This document shows, in pieces, positions 33,781 through 45,263 of a DNA stretch of 64,000 bases (position 1 is the stretch's first letter; each line of letters opens with the position of its first letter). A program made the translations under genes and the position numbers. Location: NCBI RefSeq assembly GCF_026230105.1, contig NC_079486.1, positions 8,804,001 through 8,868,000 of the forward strand. Reading direction: 5' to 3'. The stretch comes from Diorhabda sublineata (lineage: Eukaryota; Arthropoda; Insecta; Coleoptera; Chrysomelidae). The notes under the pieces are model-generated. The model was not told where the DNA came from. It worked only from the letters and a program-made list of their open reading frames with translations, and searched no databases.

Positions 33781-34559
33781 GGTTAATAAGCCGGGTACTT
33801 CTTGGCAGTGTTTAGGTTCAACATCTGAAAGGTATTTATTGTCTGTTGGAAAAATGTTGTTAATGCATACTTATTGCAGATTTTGTAGTTTACATCAGTC
33901 TGAAAGATTCGATTCATCCAAATTTTTAGAAATTTAATTATTTCACTCACCTGAAACTTCTTCTTCTGCTTCTGAAAGTATGAATAACTCTTGTAACCAA
34001 CAAGAAAAATGTTCTTATAATGTTATTGGTATCAAGGTTCCAACAAAATTAGAAACTTTGCAGGAAATCTCAGAAGTTCTGATTTTGATACACTGATGAA
34101 GGCCAAGAGAAAATATGAGTATTCTGAAAAATAGAGTGGTTCTTCAAAGAAAATCTCTCTTCAAATTAAATTCGAAATCTGTGAAAAAATAGGTTTTAAG
34201 GAAATTATTGATAAATTTGCCACTCAGAAAGCAAGAAAGATTATTTTATAATTAGGTGATTATAATGATTAGGTACCTAGTCTGTAAACTGTAGAACAAC
34301 TGATTGATATACATACTTTTCGTTGAGTATTGAGTTGGTACTTTTTTATGCAAAGGTGATAATATTGTATGTTTTTTATTTTGATAAAGTATTTTGTTGA
34401 TATTATATAAGCTGGCCAAAAAAATAATGTTTTCAAATTTTATTTGCATTTTTACTCATGAATCACTTCTTCACAACGATTGTGATGTAGTAATATGATA
34501 AAAATACGTGACTATCTGATGTATTTTTCCCTAAAAACTCAAAAATAATAAAAACTGCA
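33781..34559. other. Unassigned stretch with a possible dead coding segment
   Basis: At 33950-34075 a plus-strand frame reads PETSSSASESMNNSCNQ and YNVIGIKVPTKLETLQ, perhaps old coding sequence. No family is recognised. The remainder is AT-rich with no supported gene. Confidence 0.3.
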
Positions 34560-34569
34560 GCATAACAAT

Positions 34570-34800
34570 AAATTTAAAGGCATTTGACCTTGAACAGAAA
34601 AAGAATTTAGCCAGCGGCGGTTGATAATACAGTGAAGATTGTAAATTTCATTAAGTCGCAGCCTAAGCAATACCGACTTTTTGCCATTCTGTGCGATGAA
34701 ATGAGTGAAAGTGCTGTCAAGATTGTTTGGGCTTGTTCATGAAATATGATTGTTTTTGTTGTAAAATTACGCGATGGGGCATAATTTTATCTTCTTTATT
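34570..34800 (+). pseudogene. hAT transposase fragment (ZBED5-like), middle copy
   Basis: The plus strand reads VKIVNFIKSQPKQYRLFAIL then CDEMSE, typical of ZBED5-like hAT proteins just before the conserved HTEVRWLSRG block. The block itself is deleted and the text resumes at GTGCTGTCAAGATTGTTTGG (VLSRLF in the better copy at 37259) in a shifted frame. Confidence 0.68.
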
Positions 34801-34980
34801 TCCTTATTTCTTGTTCTTTCTTTCTTCATTTTACACTTTTGACTTTTCTGTTTCTTGTTTTTTGTTTTCAGCATCATTTTCCTAATCATGGCTCTTCTTC
34901 ACATTACTTTCAAATTGTTTTTGACTACTGCTTTCCTCATAATAATATTATAAGTCAAAATATATATTATTCTAGTATCC
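34801..34980 (-). pseudogene. Copia linker trace beside the hAT fragment
   Basis: The minus strand reads SQKQFESNVKKSHD, a stop, then ENDAENKK, matching SQKQDESNVKKSHDEENDVE in the longer copia fragment at 37395-37990. The same hAT-then-antisense-copia order occurs in each A module. Confidence 0.55.
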
Positions 34981-35261
34981 TATTCTGTAGAGTTTTGTAA
35001 GTAACTAATTTAACCATATGACTGGAATGGGGAAATATAAAAAGCTTTACTAAAAATTGAAACTAAGACTAATATATCACTTGAACAATATCTAAACACT
35101 CAAAAATATTTCACTCCAACAAATCTATTCAAAATGCTTTTTTAGTATTTAGTAAACAAAGGCAGCCATTTTGCTTAGCTTATATATTTTCATAAACTTT
35201 TTCATCAAAATTAGTTTCTTGTTCTTGAAAATATTTTTATTTAGGAAAATAACGATAAACC
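34981..35261. other. Spacer between inverted ARL14EP-like copies
   Basis: AT-rich. At 35150-35225 a trace of module A (TTGCTTAGCTTATATATTTT) is visible. No gene. Confidence 0.35.
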
Positions 35262-35887
35262 TCCAAGGAAAAAATCATGTCTAGTTAAGACGTATCAGTA
35301 TAATTCCGCAATACCGTCAATATCCAGTGGAGTCAGAGCACTGAATGAAAACGTTAGCCCTCCAAAAAAGAAGTAAGATTTGATCTCGAAAATATATGTA
35401 TATTCACTTACAACAAAACCACAAACTGAAAAATCTTACAAGATGCTTTCAAGAAAAACATTAATCCGATTTAAATCCTTCAGACCTACAGCATCCAGTC
35501 AAAATTCTCCACAAACTGATATAAATAGAGAAAGATCATGGCGACTTGATTCCGCAAGTCTACCGACATCGAATCTGTATAAGATACCGATTGAAATAAA
35601 TGAAGAAAACCATTTCGATATGGTTCCGCAAGCCTATTACCATTCAGAGACAGTAGTGTACAAATTGAAGAAAAATAACGATATTGCCGTCAACATCTTA
35701 TGAAAATAAATCAAAAATGGGTCTTTGTAACTGCTTGAATTTAAGATGCCATGGTTGCTTTGGAGAATGCTTAAAATGTGCTTCTAAGAAATGTGGACCA
35801 GAATGTAAGTTTAACCGACCGTTTTACATTAACAGAATCATTTATTTACATTCTGAAAAGGTTATCACAAACCCTTTGGTGAAATAA
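35262..35887 (+). pseudogene. ARL14EP-like (ARF7EP_C domain) gene, plus copy
   Basis: Exon-like part 35249-35372 (DKPPRKKSCLVKTYQYNSA, SGVRALNENVSPPKK) ends at a GTAAGA donor; a short intron ends near 35440 (TTACAAG); the second part runs on as LSRKTLIRFKSFRPTAS, DINRERSWRLDSASLPTS and EINEENHFDMVPQ. A 38-bp deletion after KKNNDI shifts the frame to a stop at 35703, and the cysteine-rich domain follows in another frame from 35684 (CNCLNLRCHGCF, CASKKCGPEC) to a TAA at 35887. It keeps a middle stretch lost from the minus copy. The exact phase of the intron is uncertain: the phase implied by the donor does not fit the following frame. Confidence 0.75.
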
Positions 35888-36155
35888 AAATCTTAATTGT
35901 GTTTTTTAATTGTTTTGAAGAAAAATGTTTATATATGTATTTGAAATTGAAGGTATGTAGATTATTCATTCATATAAGATATACATGAATTTTTTTATAA
36001 AAATTTCAAACCTCGTTGAGCTCCAAAACTATTGATACGTTTACCTCCGTGTCCTTGCTGTTAATAAAAAAAGTTGTTTAAATAACTTAAGCAGATTGAA
36101 TAAATTATTGTTAGTAATTTTTTCTTGTATAGATATAGTAATAATAGTAATAAAA

Positions 36156-36185
36156 CAACACTGCCTATTGACATTTGCAGTGTTG
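36156..36185. other. Hairpin, inverted-arm copy
   Basis: CAACACTGC, 12-nt loop, GCAGTGTTG: 9-bp perfect stem. Counterpart of 32499-32530. Confidence 0.65.
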
Positions 36186-36299
36186 CCGTTTCAGTTGGGA
36201 GGCGGGAAATTCAAACAAGAAAAGCCTTTTACATTAGCCTACAGAATGTTGTTATTGAGTAGAGAGTGAGTTTACTAATTCAATCAACTGATGATCTTG

Positions 36300-36929
36300 A
36301 ATCAAATTATACTCGGTAATATTTTTTTGTTATGTACAAAACACATAGAGACTAATGGAGAACATTGAAACAGGTGTCAGACAGTGTAAAAGTGAGTGTG
36401 GTAATAGTAGTACATGTCTTGGATTTCTCAATGTGAATATTCTTCTAGTATCTTTAAAGGACTTTTACTTTTGTCAATTGTCCATTTAACAAATTTTGGG
36501 CAGCTGTGTGTATGTCCTCAGTGACGATTCATTGTACAATCAACCAATCAATATGTACATCATAAGTTTTTACATATATTTATTGTAATTAAATAATTAC
36601 CTCTATTATTCAATTCACTTTCCCCATTTTGTATTCTATAAGCATCTTCATTAGCCATTCGAAAGTATTATCTGATGTGGAATTTTCAATATTGCCAATC
36701 ATTTCCTTAATGCTTCTTTGAAACTTCTCAATTTGTTACTGTGCAATCCAATCAAACGTTCTTTCCATAATTGCATCCATTCAGGTTTGAGTTTAATATT
36801 GTAGGTATCTTCGGTTCCATTTTCCATTTCTTCACACCTATACAATTCGAAATTATGTATGATTGTAACATTCAAGTTCAGTTCAAATGATAAGCATTCT
36901 CACCTCTTATTCGAACTTATTCTTAAAGT
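36300..36929 (+). repeat. Palindrome-containing repeat T1 and antisense exon-like fragment
   Basis: Begins GGTAATATTTTTTTG, then TGTACAAAACACATAGAG and TCAGACAGTGTAAAAGTGAG; the same text is at 26083-26690. T1 pieces also occur at 31460-31560 (minus), 4860-4960 (minus), 16600-16720 (minus) and 47085-47210. Antisense to it at 36600-36890 lies the unknown exon-like pattern MANEDAY...ELYRCEE. Confidence 0.65.
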
Positions 36930-37340
36930 CACACTCACTAATGAAAACATCAATTTGTGGTGAGCAAAATAGACAAGCTACAATTGCATCATATCGCCTA
37001 TTCATATTGACAGCTAGCTAAAAAAGGATCAGAGCACTCTTTAGGATAGAATCTGAAGATTCATTCACTGAAAAGAAAATAAAAAAATCGCTCAATTTCA
37101 CAGTTACAGTTTTGAAAAAAAACTTTTCACATCAACTTAATGAAAGTACTGAAGTTGCTTGCTAACTTGCTGACTTTTTGCTATTCTGTGTGATCAAATG
37201 GGAAGTGAGCAAAAAGCATTCCTGCTTCATTGTGAAGTACGGTGGGTCTCAAGAGGTAAAGTGCTGTCAAGATTGTTCAAGCTTCTTAAGGAAGTAATAT
37301 TGTTTTTGTTGGAAAATCACAATAGGTCAGAAATTTTTCT
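36930..37340 (+). pseudogene. hAT transposase fragment (ZBED5-like), longest copy
   Basis: The plus strand reads LCDQMGSEQKAFLLHCEVRW then VSRGKVLSRLFKLLKE and LLENHNRSEIF, a clear ZBED5-type hAT segment open for about 50 codons. Upstream pieces include a decayed LNESTEVA. A deletion joins STEVAC directly to the LCDQM region, removing the DDE-side middle. The right end runs into antisense copia sequence at about 37340. Confidence 0.78.
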
Positions 37341-37394
37341 TTTTGATTTCCTTATTTCCTGTTCCTTGTTCTCCTCAATATTATTTTACACTTC

Positions 37395-37990
37395 TCACTT
37401 TACTGTTATTTGTTCTTTGTTTTCAACATCATTTTCCTCATCGTGGCTCTTCTTCACATTACTTTCATCTTGTTTTTGACTTCTGGTTTCTTCATTATCT
37501 TTTAATATACTAGTTATTATTTTTATATCATGTATTTCAATTTTATTCCAGAGCCGATATCTTTTCGAGTATCTTCGCCAAATCCTCGCATCTGAGCCAA
37601 ATACACTTAGATTTCTTAGTGTCCAAGGTTTACCCTCAATCCAATTTTCCATTAAGTTATGGGAAGTTTGCTGGAGTATAATCAAGAATAGTACCTCATT
37701 TTTTGTATATTCTTTCATTCGTTTACTCATATATTCTCCATTATTTCCTATCTTACTTAATGAACTTTTGTATCAAATTTAGTTTCAACCATTTTTATGT
37801 ATTCTATTATCCAGTCTGACACTTAACTTTTGTGTTCCAGTGAAAATATTATAACATTCTGAAGAAAGCATTCATCAAAATGTTTGTTTCCAATACCTTT
37901 TACACTTATGTCACGTTTTGTAGATTTCATCATGCTTTGATCTTCTAGTTTTTTAAATGTGTACTCATCGCCTCTCATTGTGGTTATTAT
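37395..37990 (-). pseudogene. Second copia family: integrase and linker fragment
   Basis: The minus strand reads GDEYTFKKLEDQSMMKSTKR, then FLQNVIIFSLEHKS, WIIEYIKMVETKF (integrase core flank), later WIEGKPWTLRNLSVFGSDA and YRLWNKIEIHDIKI, the standard copia integrase C-terminal order, and the linker SQKQDESNVKKSHDEENDVE. Frameshifts and stops interrupt it and the SDNG motif is not seen. It is unlike Copia-A at these positions; relation to the element at 1-858 cannot be tested because the regions do not overlap. Confidence 0.65.
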
Positions 37991-38011
37991 TATCACTTAT
38001 GAATACAGATA

Positions 38012-38935
38012 TATTGAATGTCATTTCTCTTATAGATATAGCTGAAAAATTTTTGAGTGACCTTACCTTTTAATTGTTCTGTATCTCCTTCATACAGCTT
38101 AGACAATTTTTCAAATATTTCATCATTTACCAGTACAGCTCATAATATGTGTTATGTATGTATGTACAAATGTATGTTTTTATATATTCATAATCATGAA
38201 TACTACTCGGTACCTATGCGGTTTATAACCAAGTCCATAATTCTATATGCTTTTAAAGTTATTCCATTTATGTTACAGTTTCCAGAAAAGTTTTTTGTTC
38301 TAATGAATTTTCGTTTTTAGTTTCGTAATCCGAATTATTTATTTATACAGTGAAAAGTCTCGGACCTATAACTTGTTGTTTTTAGTATTATTAGAATAAA
38401 AATATCCTTTTTATTGTTATAACTTAATATATAGACAGATATGCAATAACCTAAACTGTCTAATATCACTAGGAGCCAACTTCACAGCGTACTAGCATGT
38501 TGCCATTTTAACTTTCAACACAAAAAATATTCTATGCAACGTTGTAAAATATTATTTTTGTGATAATACGTTGTCTAACTCTAAAGAATATTCTTTATAC
38601 AATGGTTATACTATTATTACTCATATAGGTAAGACTCCTATATGGACAGTTGGTATTACATATATGTCTACATATTTTCATTTTATTTGTTTCAGATAGT
38701 TAAATCATCGTAATTATAGCGGTTTTATTTCGTGATGTACAACGCGAAAAATCGTTTTTTTCTTAAATATACGTAAAGATATCATCAATTGATGATTTCG
38801 ATTGGTTAACGAGATAAACATTTCAAAGTGCTTAAATTTCAAAAGTCAACAATTGTCAAAAATATTTTTTTAAGTGAATGAAAGTAAGACGGTTAATAAG
38901 TGTTATTTGTATATTAAAATTGTAGAAGTTTTAAA
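38012..38935. other. Upstream region of the right ZCWPW1-like gene
   Basis: Inverted copy of 12067-13010; homology begins with ATATTGAATGTCATTTCTC. It would hold the promoter. A 5' UTR start cannot be fixed. Confidence 0.5.
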
Positions 38936-40376
38936 ATGCCGTCGACTTTGAGTAAAGAAACCAATTTGTATTACAAAAATTTGGTAGTGACAAAATTCAA
39001 TAACTGGTTGAAAATGGTTAAGGAGAAGAAAAAACAAACTTATCAAAACCAAAACTCAACGGTATCGCTCCAAGCTCCAAAGGAGGAAAAAGATGCTAAC
39101 GATACGAAGATTATCGTGACTCCTGCAGATAAGTTCGATGCATCACCACCAATGAACTGTAGCGACGCCAATTCCAAGGAAGTTCTAAACAGAAAAGATG
39201 CGAAAGAGGAGGAACATATGGATTTTTTGAACGAGAGCTTCTACGAGAAAATGAGATTACTTCAAGAATTCAGAAACGTCGGTCTCTACGTGTATTGCGA
39301 CTCTTGCGATAAGTATAGATACCTGCCCGACGTGAAAGATCCCCTGGATCTACCTGACAAATGGTATTGTTGGATGAATCCAGATGGGAGGTATAATAGA
39401 TGCGAAATCAAGGAACAATCGATCGACGATAAAGAAAAAGAGCTGATGATATTTAATAAATATAACGCGGGTAGCATCGTCTGGGCGAAAATCGAAGGTT
39501 ATCCATGGTGGCCGGCTATGGTGGAAGATGATCCGGAAATCGAGAATTATTTTTGCTTGAAAGATTCCTTAGAATCTTTCAAGTAAGTCTAATATTTCTC
39601 TTGGTTACTTTCATTAGGTTAGTGTTGTAAGTACCATTTTTTTAGTTCATGTCACGTACATGTATACAGGGTATACAGGGTGATTTGTTTACTTATTCCA
39701 ATATTTCATTTGGAGTGGAAATCGAAATAAATTTCAAGTTACCTTAAATAGAGTGCGATTCTTTTTATCAACTGAAAATGGAGAGTGGGAAATTTGTAAA
39801 CTAGTATACAGGTTCATTTTTTTTTTAATTTGTAAATTTTGATGGCCATATACAGGGTGATTAATCGACTTTTTTTCGTAATATATTTTGATAAAATTCT
39901 TGAAACGACACAAGGTATTGGATCTATGGAGTTAGTTACACTGTGTATTGACGGATAACGATTATTTTCAGACGCACTACCACGTGACATTTTTCGATTC
40001 CGACGCGGTGACTAGATCTTGGGTGAAGGCCGAAAATTTGAAACCGTTCTTGAAAAATATCGACGATAACCTTGTGCTGAACGATAAATTCAATAAACTC
40101 AAACTCAGGATGGACGTAGCCGTCAAACAGGCTAAAGAAGCCGTCGAAATGAAGCTGCTCGACAGACTGAAAAAGTACAGCTTCATATATAGATATGCGA
40201 AATCTTCGAGAAACACGAAGCGACAGAGATACGCGAGTGAGGATGGCGGCGGTAAACAAAAGAAACGCGCGAACTTGGGTGATGAGACGGAATCTTCGGC
40301 GGAAGACTACGAAGAAGAAGAAGAAGAGGAGCAAGAAGTAGAGGAGGATGAAGAAGAGAAGGAGGATGAAATATGA
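38936..40376 (+). pseudogene. ZCWPW1-like CW zinc finger and PWWP protein, right copy, altered splice junction
   Basis: Exon 1 38936-39582 (ATG, MPSTLSKETN) is uninterrupted for 215 codons. CW zinc finger: Cys 121, 124, 145 and 156, ending YNRCEIKE; the first two CW tryptophans are replaced by tyrosines (Y118 and Y127), the third is W143. PWWP starts at about residue 178, with YPWWPAMV at 189-196. Exon 2 39972-40376 completes PWWP (YHVTFFDSD, WVKAENLKPF) and ends in a lysine-rich then acidic tail. The donor region reads TTAGAATCTTTCAAGTAAGT where the left copy has TTAGAACCGGTAAGT, a net gain of 5 bp. If the GTAAGT is used, exon 1 ends in phase 2 and no longer fits exon 2, so PWWP would be cut. 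Intron length is 389 bp. This is the better preserved copy, but as read it does not give a full product. Confidence 0.85.
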
Positions 40377-40470
40377 GGAGAATAGCAGAAAGATACTTTT
40401 GAGTGATGGTGTCGTGATTTGAAGGAAAAATGTTCGTTCTAATTTTTGATAAAAATTTGTTAATTTTCTC

Positions 40471-40476
40471 AATAAA
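40471..40476 (+). promoter_or_regulatory. Polyadenylation signal AATAAA of the right ZCWPW1-like gene
   Basis: AATAAA 95 bp beyond the stop codon, in CTCAATAAAGTTTG, conserved in the left copy and, as a remnant, at about 30925. Confidence 0.72.
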
Positions 40477-40499
40477 GTTTGTTATAAAATCATTTTTTT

Positions 40500-41441
40500 T
40501 TTATTAATTTTATGCAAATCATTTTTTATGCCTAATTTCAACAGTTTCAGCCTTATCCTTAAATAAAAAAATAAAATTCACATATAACAGGGGAAACAAA
40601 TAGAGATTAGAGAAATTAGAGTAGTCTGGGATACAGTTCTCACTCACCTCATCAACATTACAGAAGGAGCTGTTATTATACCGATACTCAATCGGTTCAT
40701 CCTATACATGCCTCTATGGTTGGTAATAGTTTGAATGACACTGCCCCGCTGGTATACTTTCGAAAGCAAATATGCTTAATATGGATCCAGCTTGAAAAAG
40801 TATGTGGGACACTCCAATCGGGTTTCGGAATAACCACCACAAGGGAGCCCAAGTCGATAGTGACAACAATTTCAAACTGCTCATACAATAAAGGAGTGAA
40901 CAGTATAAAATAGAACAACAATGAAATTGTATTAAAACATACATATAAAATAAACGAAGTAAAGCTAAATCCTAAAATATACACAGATCTTCTTTGAAAT
41001 AAACAAATTTAGTTCTGTTTAGAGGTTGAGTAAATACAAAAAGATTATTATTATCTTTGGAATTTACATAATCTAAATATAACTCATTAAATACAGGGTG
41101 ATTTTATATTCGACCGACAATGCTTTACCACAGAGAGATCTCAATAAATGATTCATTTTGATATAGGAATCTGAATCCTTACGTGGCCTAGTTGTTGAGA
41201 CTGGAACATTTTTGTTTTAAATTGTCTGAATATTTTTAGTTGAAAAACTAATAACCTTTTATGGAACTAAAACGATCTTTCTTTTTTCTTAATTTCAAAA
41301 ATTTCCCATTTTCTGAACAATTCTCTTGTTCATTGGCAAACAGAAACATCATCTAAATAGTTTTAGTTTGAAAATAACAAAGTATAAGACATCAATCAAT
41401 ACAAAATATAAGTCAAAGTTTTAAAATTTCTATACAAAATC
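40500..41441. other. Gene-side flank of right Copia-A
   Basis: Inverted copy of 9636-10569. The part 40846-41441 is repeated in tandem at 45826-46413. No supported gene; TACAGGGTGATT at about 41094 is one of several short repeats of this motif in the window. Confidence 0.5.
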
Positions 41442-41630
41442 TGTTGTAAAAAATTACTGAGCGTAACCCAGCAATTAAGTTGGCAAGGATGATTATCATG
41501 TCAAAAAAAAAATGGTTACTTTTCAGATTCAAGTCATTTTGTGTAGTTTTACTTCTAATATAATAAAAGTATAGAAGAACCTGTATAAATTTCTTTTATT
41601 TATACTATAGAAGAAACGAATATTACAACA
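41442..41630 (+). repeat. 5' LTR of right Copia-A
   Basis: 189 bp, TGTTGTAAAAAATTACTG...ATATTACAACA. It carries ATCATGTCAAAAAAAAAATG, with no GAAAAGAT block. Confidence 0.93.
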
Positions 41631-41632
41631 GA

Positions 41633-41644
41633 TTATGGGCCCAG
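41633..41644 (+). promoter_or_regulatory. Primer binding site (initiator tRNA-Met, anticodon region)
   Basis: TTATGGGCCCAG two bases after the LTR is complementary to the anticodon stem-loop sequence CTGGGCCCATAA of eukaryotic initiator tRNA-Met. Drosophila copia also uses an internal tRNA-Met fragment as primer. Confidence 0.85.
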
Positions 41645-41746
41645 GCTAGATTTAATAAGCTTCAGTGAATTTCAAAGTAAAGTATAAAAGCTAACCTAAA
41701 AAATAAGGCGTGCCGGCTTGGCTTGTAAAGCAAATTAAAAGCAGAA

Positions 41747-44700
41747 ATGGAATCTGAAAGTGTAAAGTTTACTTTCGCCAGATTAGACAACAACAATTAT
41801 CAAAATTGGAAATTTAGAATTAAAATGTTGCTTACACGAGAAGGAAATTGGTCTGTTGTAGAAGAGGCAATACCAAATGAACCATCTGTTGAATGGAAAC
41901 GTAAAGATGAAAAAGCACAATCTACAATTTCATTAAGTATCGAAGACAATCAGATAGCACACATTTATAAATGCAAGAATGCGAAAGAAATGTGGAATGA
42001 ACTGCAAAAGGTACATGAAAGAAATAATTTAAGTAACAAGTTGTATTTATTGAGGAAGCTGTATCAGTCTAGACTTGAAAATAAACCAATGCATGAATAC
42101 ATTAAAGAAATACTAGAATTAGTTGAAAGACTACGAGGAGTTGGTGAGACTATTAAGTATTTCCATGTAGCTGCATTATTGTTAGGTGGATTGCCAGAAA
42201 GTTATTCCACATTAGTAACAGCATTAGATGCTGGGCCAGATGATGAATTGACTCTTGAATATGTAAAGGGAAAACTAATGGATGAGTATAAAAGAAAAGA
42301 AGATACCAGTTCAACAGAGACGGCATTAAACACAAATAAAAAGTTTTCGAAGAAGATGAAAGAAAAAATAGAATGTTATTATTGTCATAGAAAAGGTCAC
42401 TACAAAAAAGATTGTTTTTTCATGAAGAAAGACAGAAATAAGGGAAAGCAACATGCCAAAGTAACTGTTGAAGGTGATGAGTTGTCTGACTCAGTTTTTT
42501 GTTTCAATGTTTCCGGTAACAGTAAAAATAATCTAGAATGGTATATTGATTCAGGGGCTACAAGTCACAGGTCAAATAATCCAGAATTATTTATTAAATT
42601 GGACTATTCAAAGTTAAATAAAATTATAGTTGCAAATGGACAGGAAATGCAAGTCAAAGGTAAAGGTGATATTTTAGTAAAAACAGAAATTTCAGGTAAA
42701 TGCATAAGTTTAAAATTTAAAGATGTTTTATTTGTACCTGAGCTAAGCAATAATCTGTTTTCGGTGTCTAAAATTACAAAAGCTGGTTATAACATAAAGT
42801 TTGATGATTGTAATTATATAGAAATTAATAATTCTATTATAGCCACAGGAAAATACTGTAATGGTTTATATAAATTAAACACGTTTTCAGAAAAAGTAAA
42901 TATTGTAAAAATGTGTGAGGAAATGAATAATTATATACATACATGGCATAGACGTTTAGGTCACAGAAGCCCGGATGATATAAAAATGATAGTATGTAAA
43001 GATTTAGCTATTGGCATAAAAATAAATGATTGTGGTCAGAAAAAACAATGTGTCACTTGTATTGAAGGTAAATTAATGAGGAAATCTTTTCCTAAAAAAT
43101 CAGAAAGTAAGACGTTTAAAGTTCTTGATATAATCCATAGTGATATATGTGGACCTATGAGAACCCCTACTGTTGGTAAAAATAAATATTTTTTGACTTT
43201 AACTGATGATTTTTCAAGATATACCACACTTTATTTGTTAGAATCTAAAGATGAAGTATATATTAAACTAAAGGAATTCATTCTAGAAGTCAAAAATATT
43301 TTTGGGGTCTATCCAAAAACATTTAGAAGTGATAATGGAGGGGAATATACAGGGGTAGCTGTGCAGAAGCTACTCAAAAGTTTTGGTATAAGCTTTCAGT
43401 CGACTGCACCATATTGTCCAGAGCAAAATGGTGTGTCGGAGAGGAAAAATAGAACATTGATGGAATCGGCAAGGTGTATGTTATTAGATACTAATTTACC
43501 CCATAAATATTGGGGGGAAGCAGTAACAAATGCTAACTACATTTCTAATAGACTACATACTAAAAGTAAAGAAAAGACACCTTATGAGTTATGGATTGGA
43601 AAGAAACCTGATTTATCATATTTCATTACATTTGGTTCTCAGGCTTTTGTTTACATTCCAAAAGAAAAAAGATCTAAACTAGAGAAAAGAGCAAAAACAG
43701 GTATTATGTTGGGATACAGTGAAAATAGAAAAGCTTATAGAATTCTAGATACAGATACAGATAAAATTATTGTAAGTCGTAATGTAAAATTTAATGAATT
43801 TCTGAATCAACCTTTTAAAAATATAAATAATTGTAAGGCTGAAACTAGCAACTCAGATCCTGATTCAGCAATTACTGTTGACCTACAAACATAAACTAAA
43901 CCTGGAGTGGATGATAGTGACATAAATGAAGAAGGTGGAGGATCAAATAATAATATCAATGAAGAAGAAAATGAAATTCCAGAAGAAACTGGAGGTGAAA
44001 ACTTTGAGGAAATTAATGATCAAGAAATTGTAACCAGATCAGGAAGGGTGTCAAAGAAAAGAAATTATGAAGGTTACATTTCATACAATGTGATGAATAA
44101 GGAAACTTATAATGAAATGCAAGATCCAAAGACCGTAGATGAAGCGATGTCAAGAAGTGACAGAAGAAATTGGGAAAAAGCAATGGAACGAGAGTACGAA
44201 TCATTAACGAAAAATGAGGCATGGATTTTAGTAGACCGTCCATCAAACAAAAATGTTGTGCAAAATAAGTGGGTGTTTTGTTTAAAAAGGAATTCAAATA
44301 ATGAAATACGATATAAAGCACGGCTAGTTGCAAAGGGTTTCACACAAACCTTTGGTATAGATTATTTTGAAACTTTTTCACCTGTAGTTAGATACTCTAC
44401 AATAAGAATATTGTTTGCTTTATCTGTAGAATTAAGTTTAGATATTGACCACTTAGAAGTAGAAACTGCATTTTTAAACGGAAACTTGGAAGAAGAAATT
44501 TACATGGTGCAACCTGAGGGGTTTATTCTAAAAAATAATGAAAATAAAGTATGTTTATTAAAAAAGGCTATATATGGATTAAAGCAATCCTCCAGAATTT
44601 GGAATATTAAAGTAAAAAATGTCTTAAAAGACTTAGGTTTTCAGCAATCAAGTTTTGAACCATGTATATTTTTCCAAAACAAGGACAAATTTATAATTCT

Positions 44701-45244
44701 AGTGGCCCTTTATGTTGATGATTTTTTAATTTGTTCAAATTCCTCAGTTTTTAAAACCAACTTCAAACAGGAATTGTCAAAACAATTTAAAATTAAAGAC
44801 TTGGGGCTAATCAAATATTTTTTAGGTTTAAATATTGATTTTGACAAACAAAACAATATGATTAAAGTTAATCAGAGGAACTATATTTTAGAATTATTAG
44901 AGCGTTTCAAGTTAGGTGATGCTAAAACTGTTTTGACTCCTATTGAAGTCGGTTTAAAATTGAAGCCATATTTGTTAGTGGTTTTTTAAATGAGTTTTGT
45001 GAGACTAAGCCCGTAATTCTTTTCAATGGCAGCCAAAGTGCACAAAAATTGTTCAAAAACCCTGTTTACCATAACAGAACTAAACATATAGACACTAAGT
45101 ACCATTTTGTAAGGGAAGTAATTGAAAAAAAATTTGGTTGAAATTAAATACATGCCTACTGAAAAAATGGTAACAGATCTTTTAACAAAAGGGCTGCATA
45201 ATCCCAAGCATATTTTTTGTACTAAAAATATTGGTCAAAATTAA
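41747..45244 (+). pseudogene. Copia-A gag-pol, right copy, one stop plus RNase H deletion
   Basis: The frame is open from ATG 41747 (MESESVKFTF) to TAA 43892-43894, where the left copy has AAA, and then in the same frame to 44989. Landmarks with approximate residues: Gag 1-200; zinc knuckle Cys 210, Cys 213, His 218, Cys 223; protease DSGA at 268; pre-integrase WHRRLGH near 405; integrase with SDICGP near 465 and SDNGGEY near 527; reverse transcriptase from about 835 with YVDD near 989. After VGLKLKP the text jumps into the end of RNase H (VILFNGSQSAQKL, TKHIDTKYHF, LLTKGLHNPKH) in another frame: the N-terminal part of RNase H with its first acidic residues is deleted. Integrase and reverse transcriptase motifs are otherwise as expected. 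Confidence 0.93.
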
Positions 45245-45254
45245 TTGCTGGTTT

Positions 45255-45263
45255 AAGGGGTAG
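45255..45263 (+). other. Polypurine tract of right Copia-A
   Basis: AAGGGGTAG directly before the 3' LTR. Confidence 0.75.

Noticed and set aside
44013..44343. Frames of 78 and 106 codons antisense to Copia-A reverse transcriptase, repeated at 6790, 18176 and 54303
   Set aside because: They are shadows of the conserved pol frame; they recur only because pol recurs.
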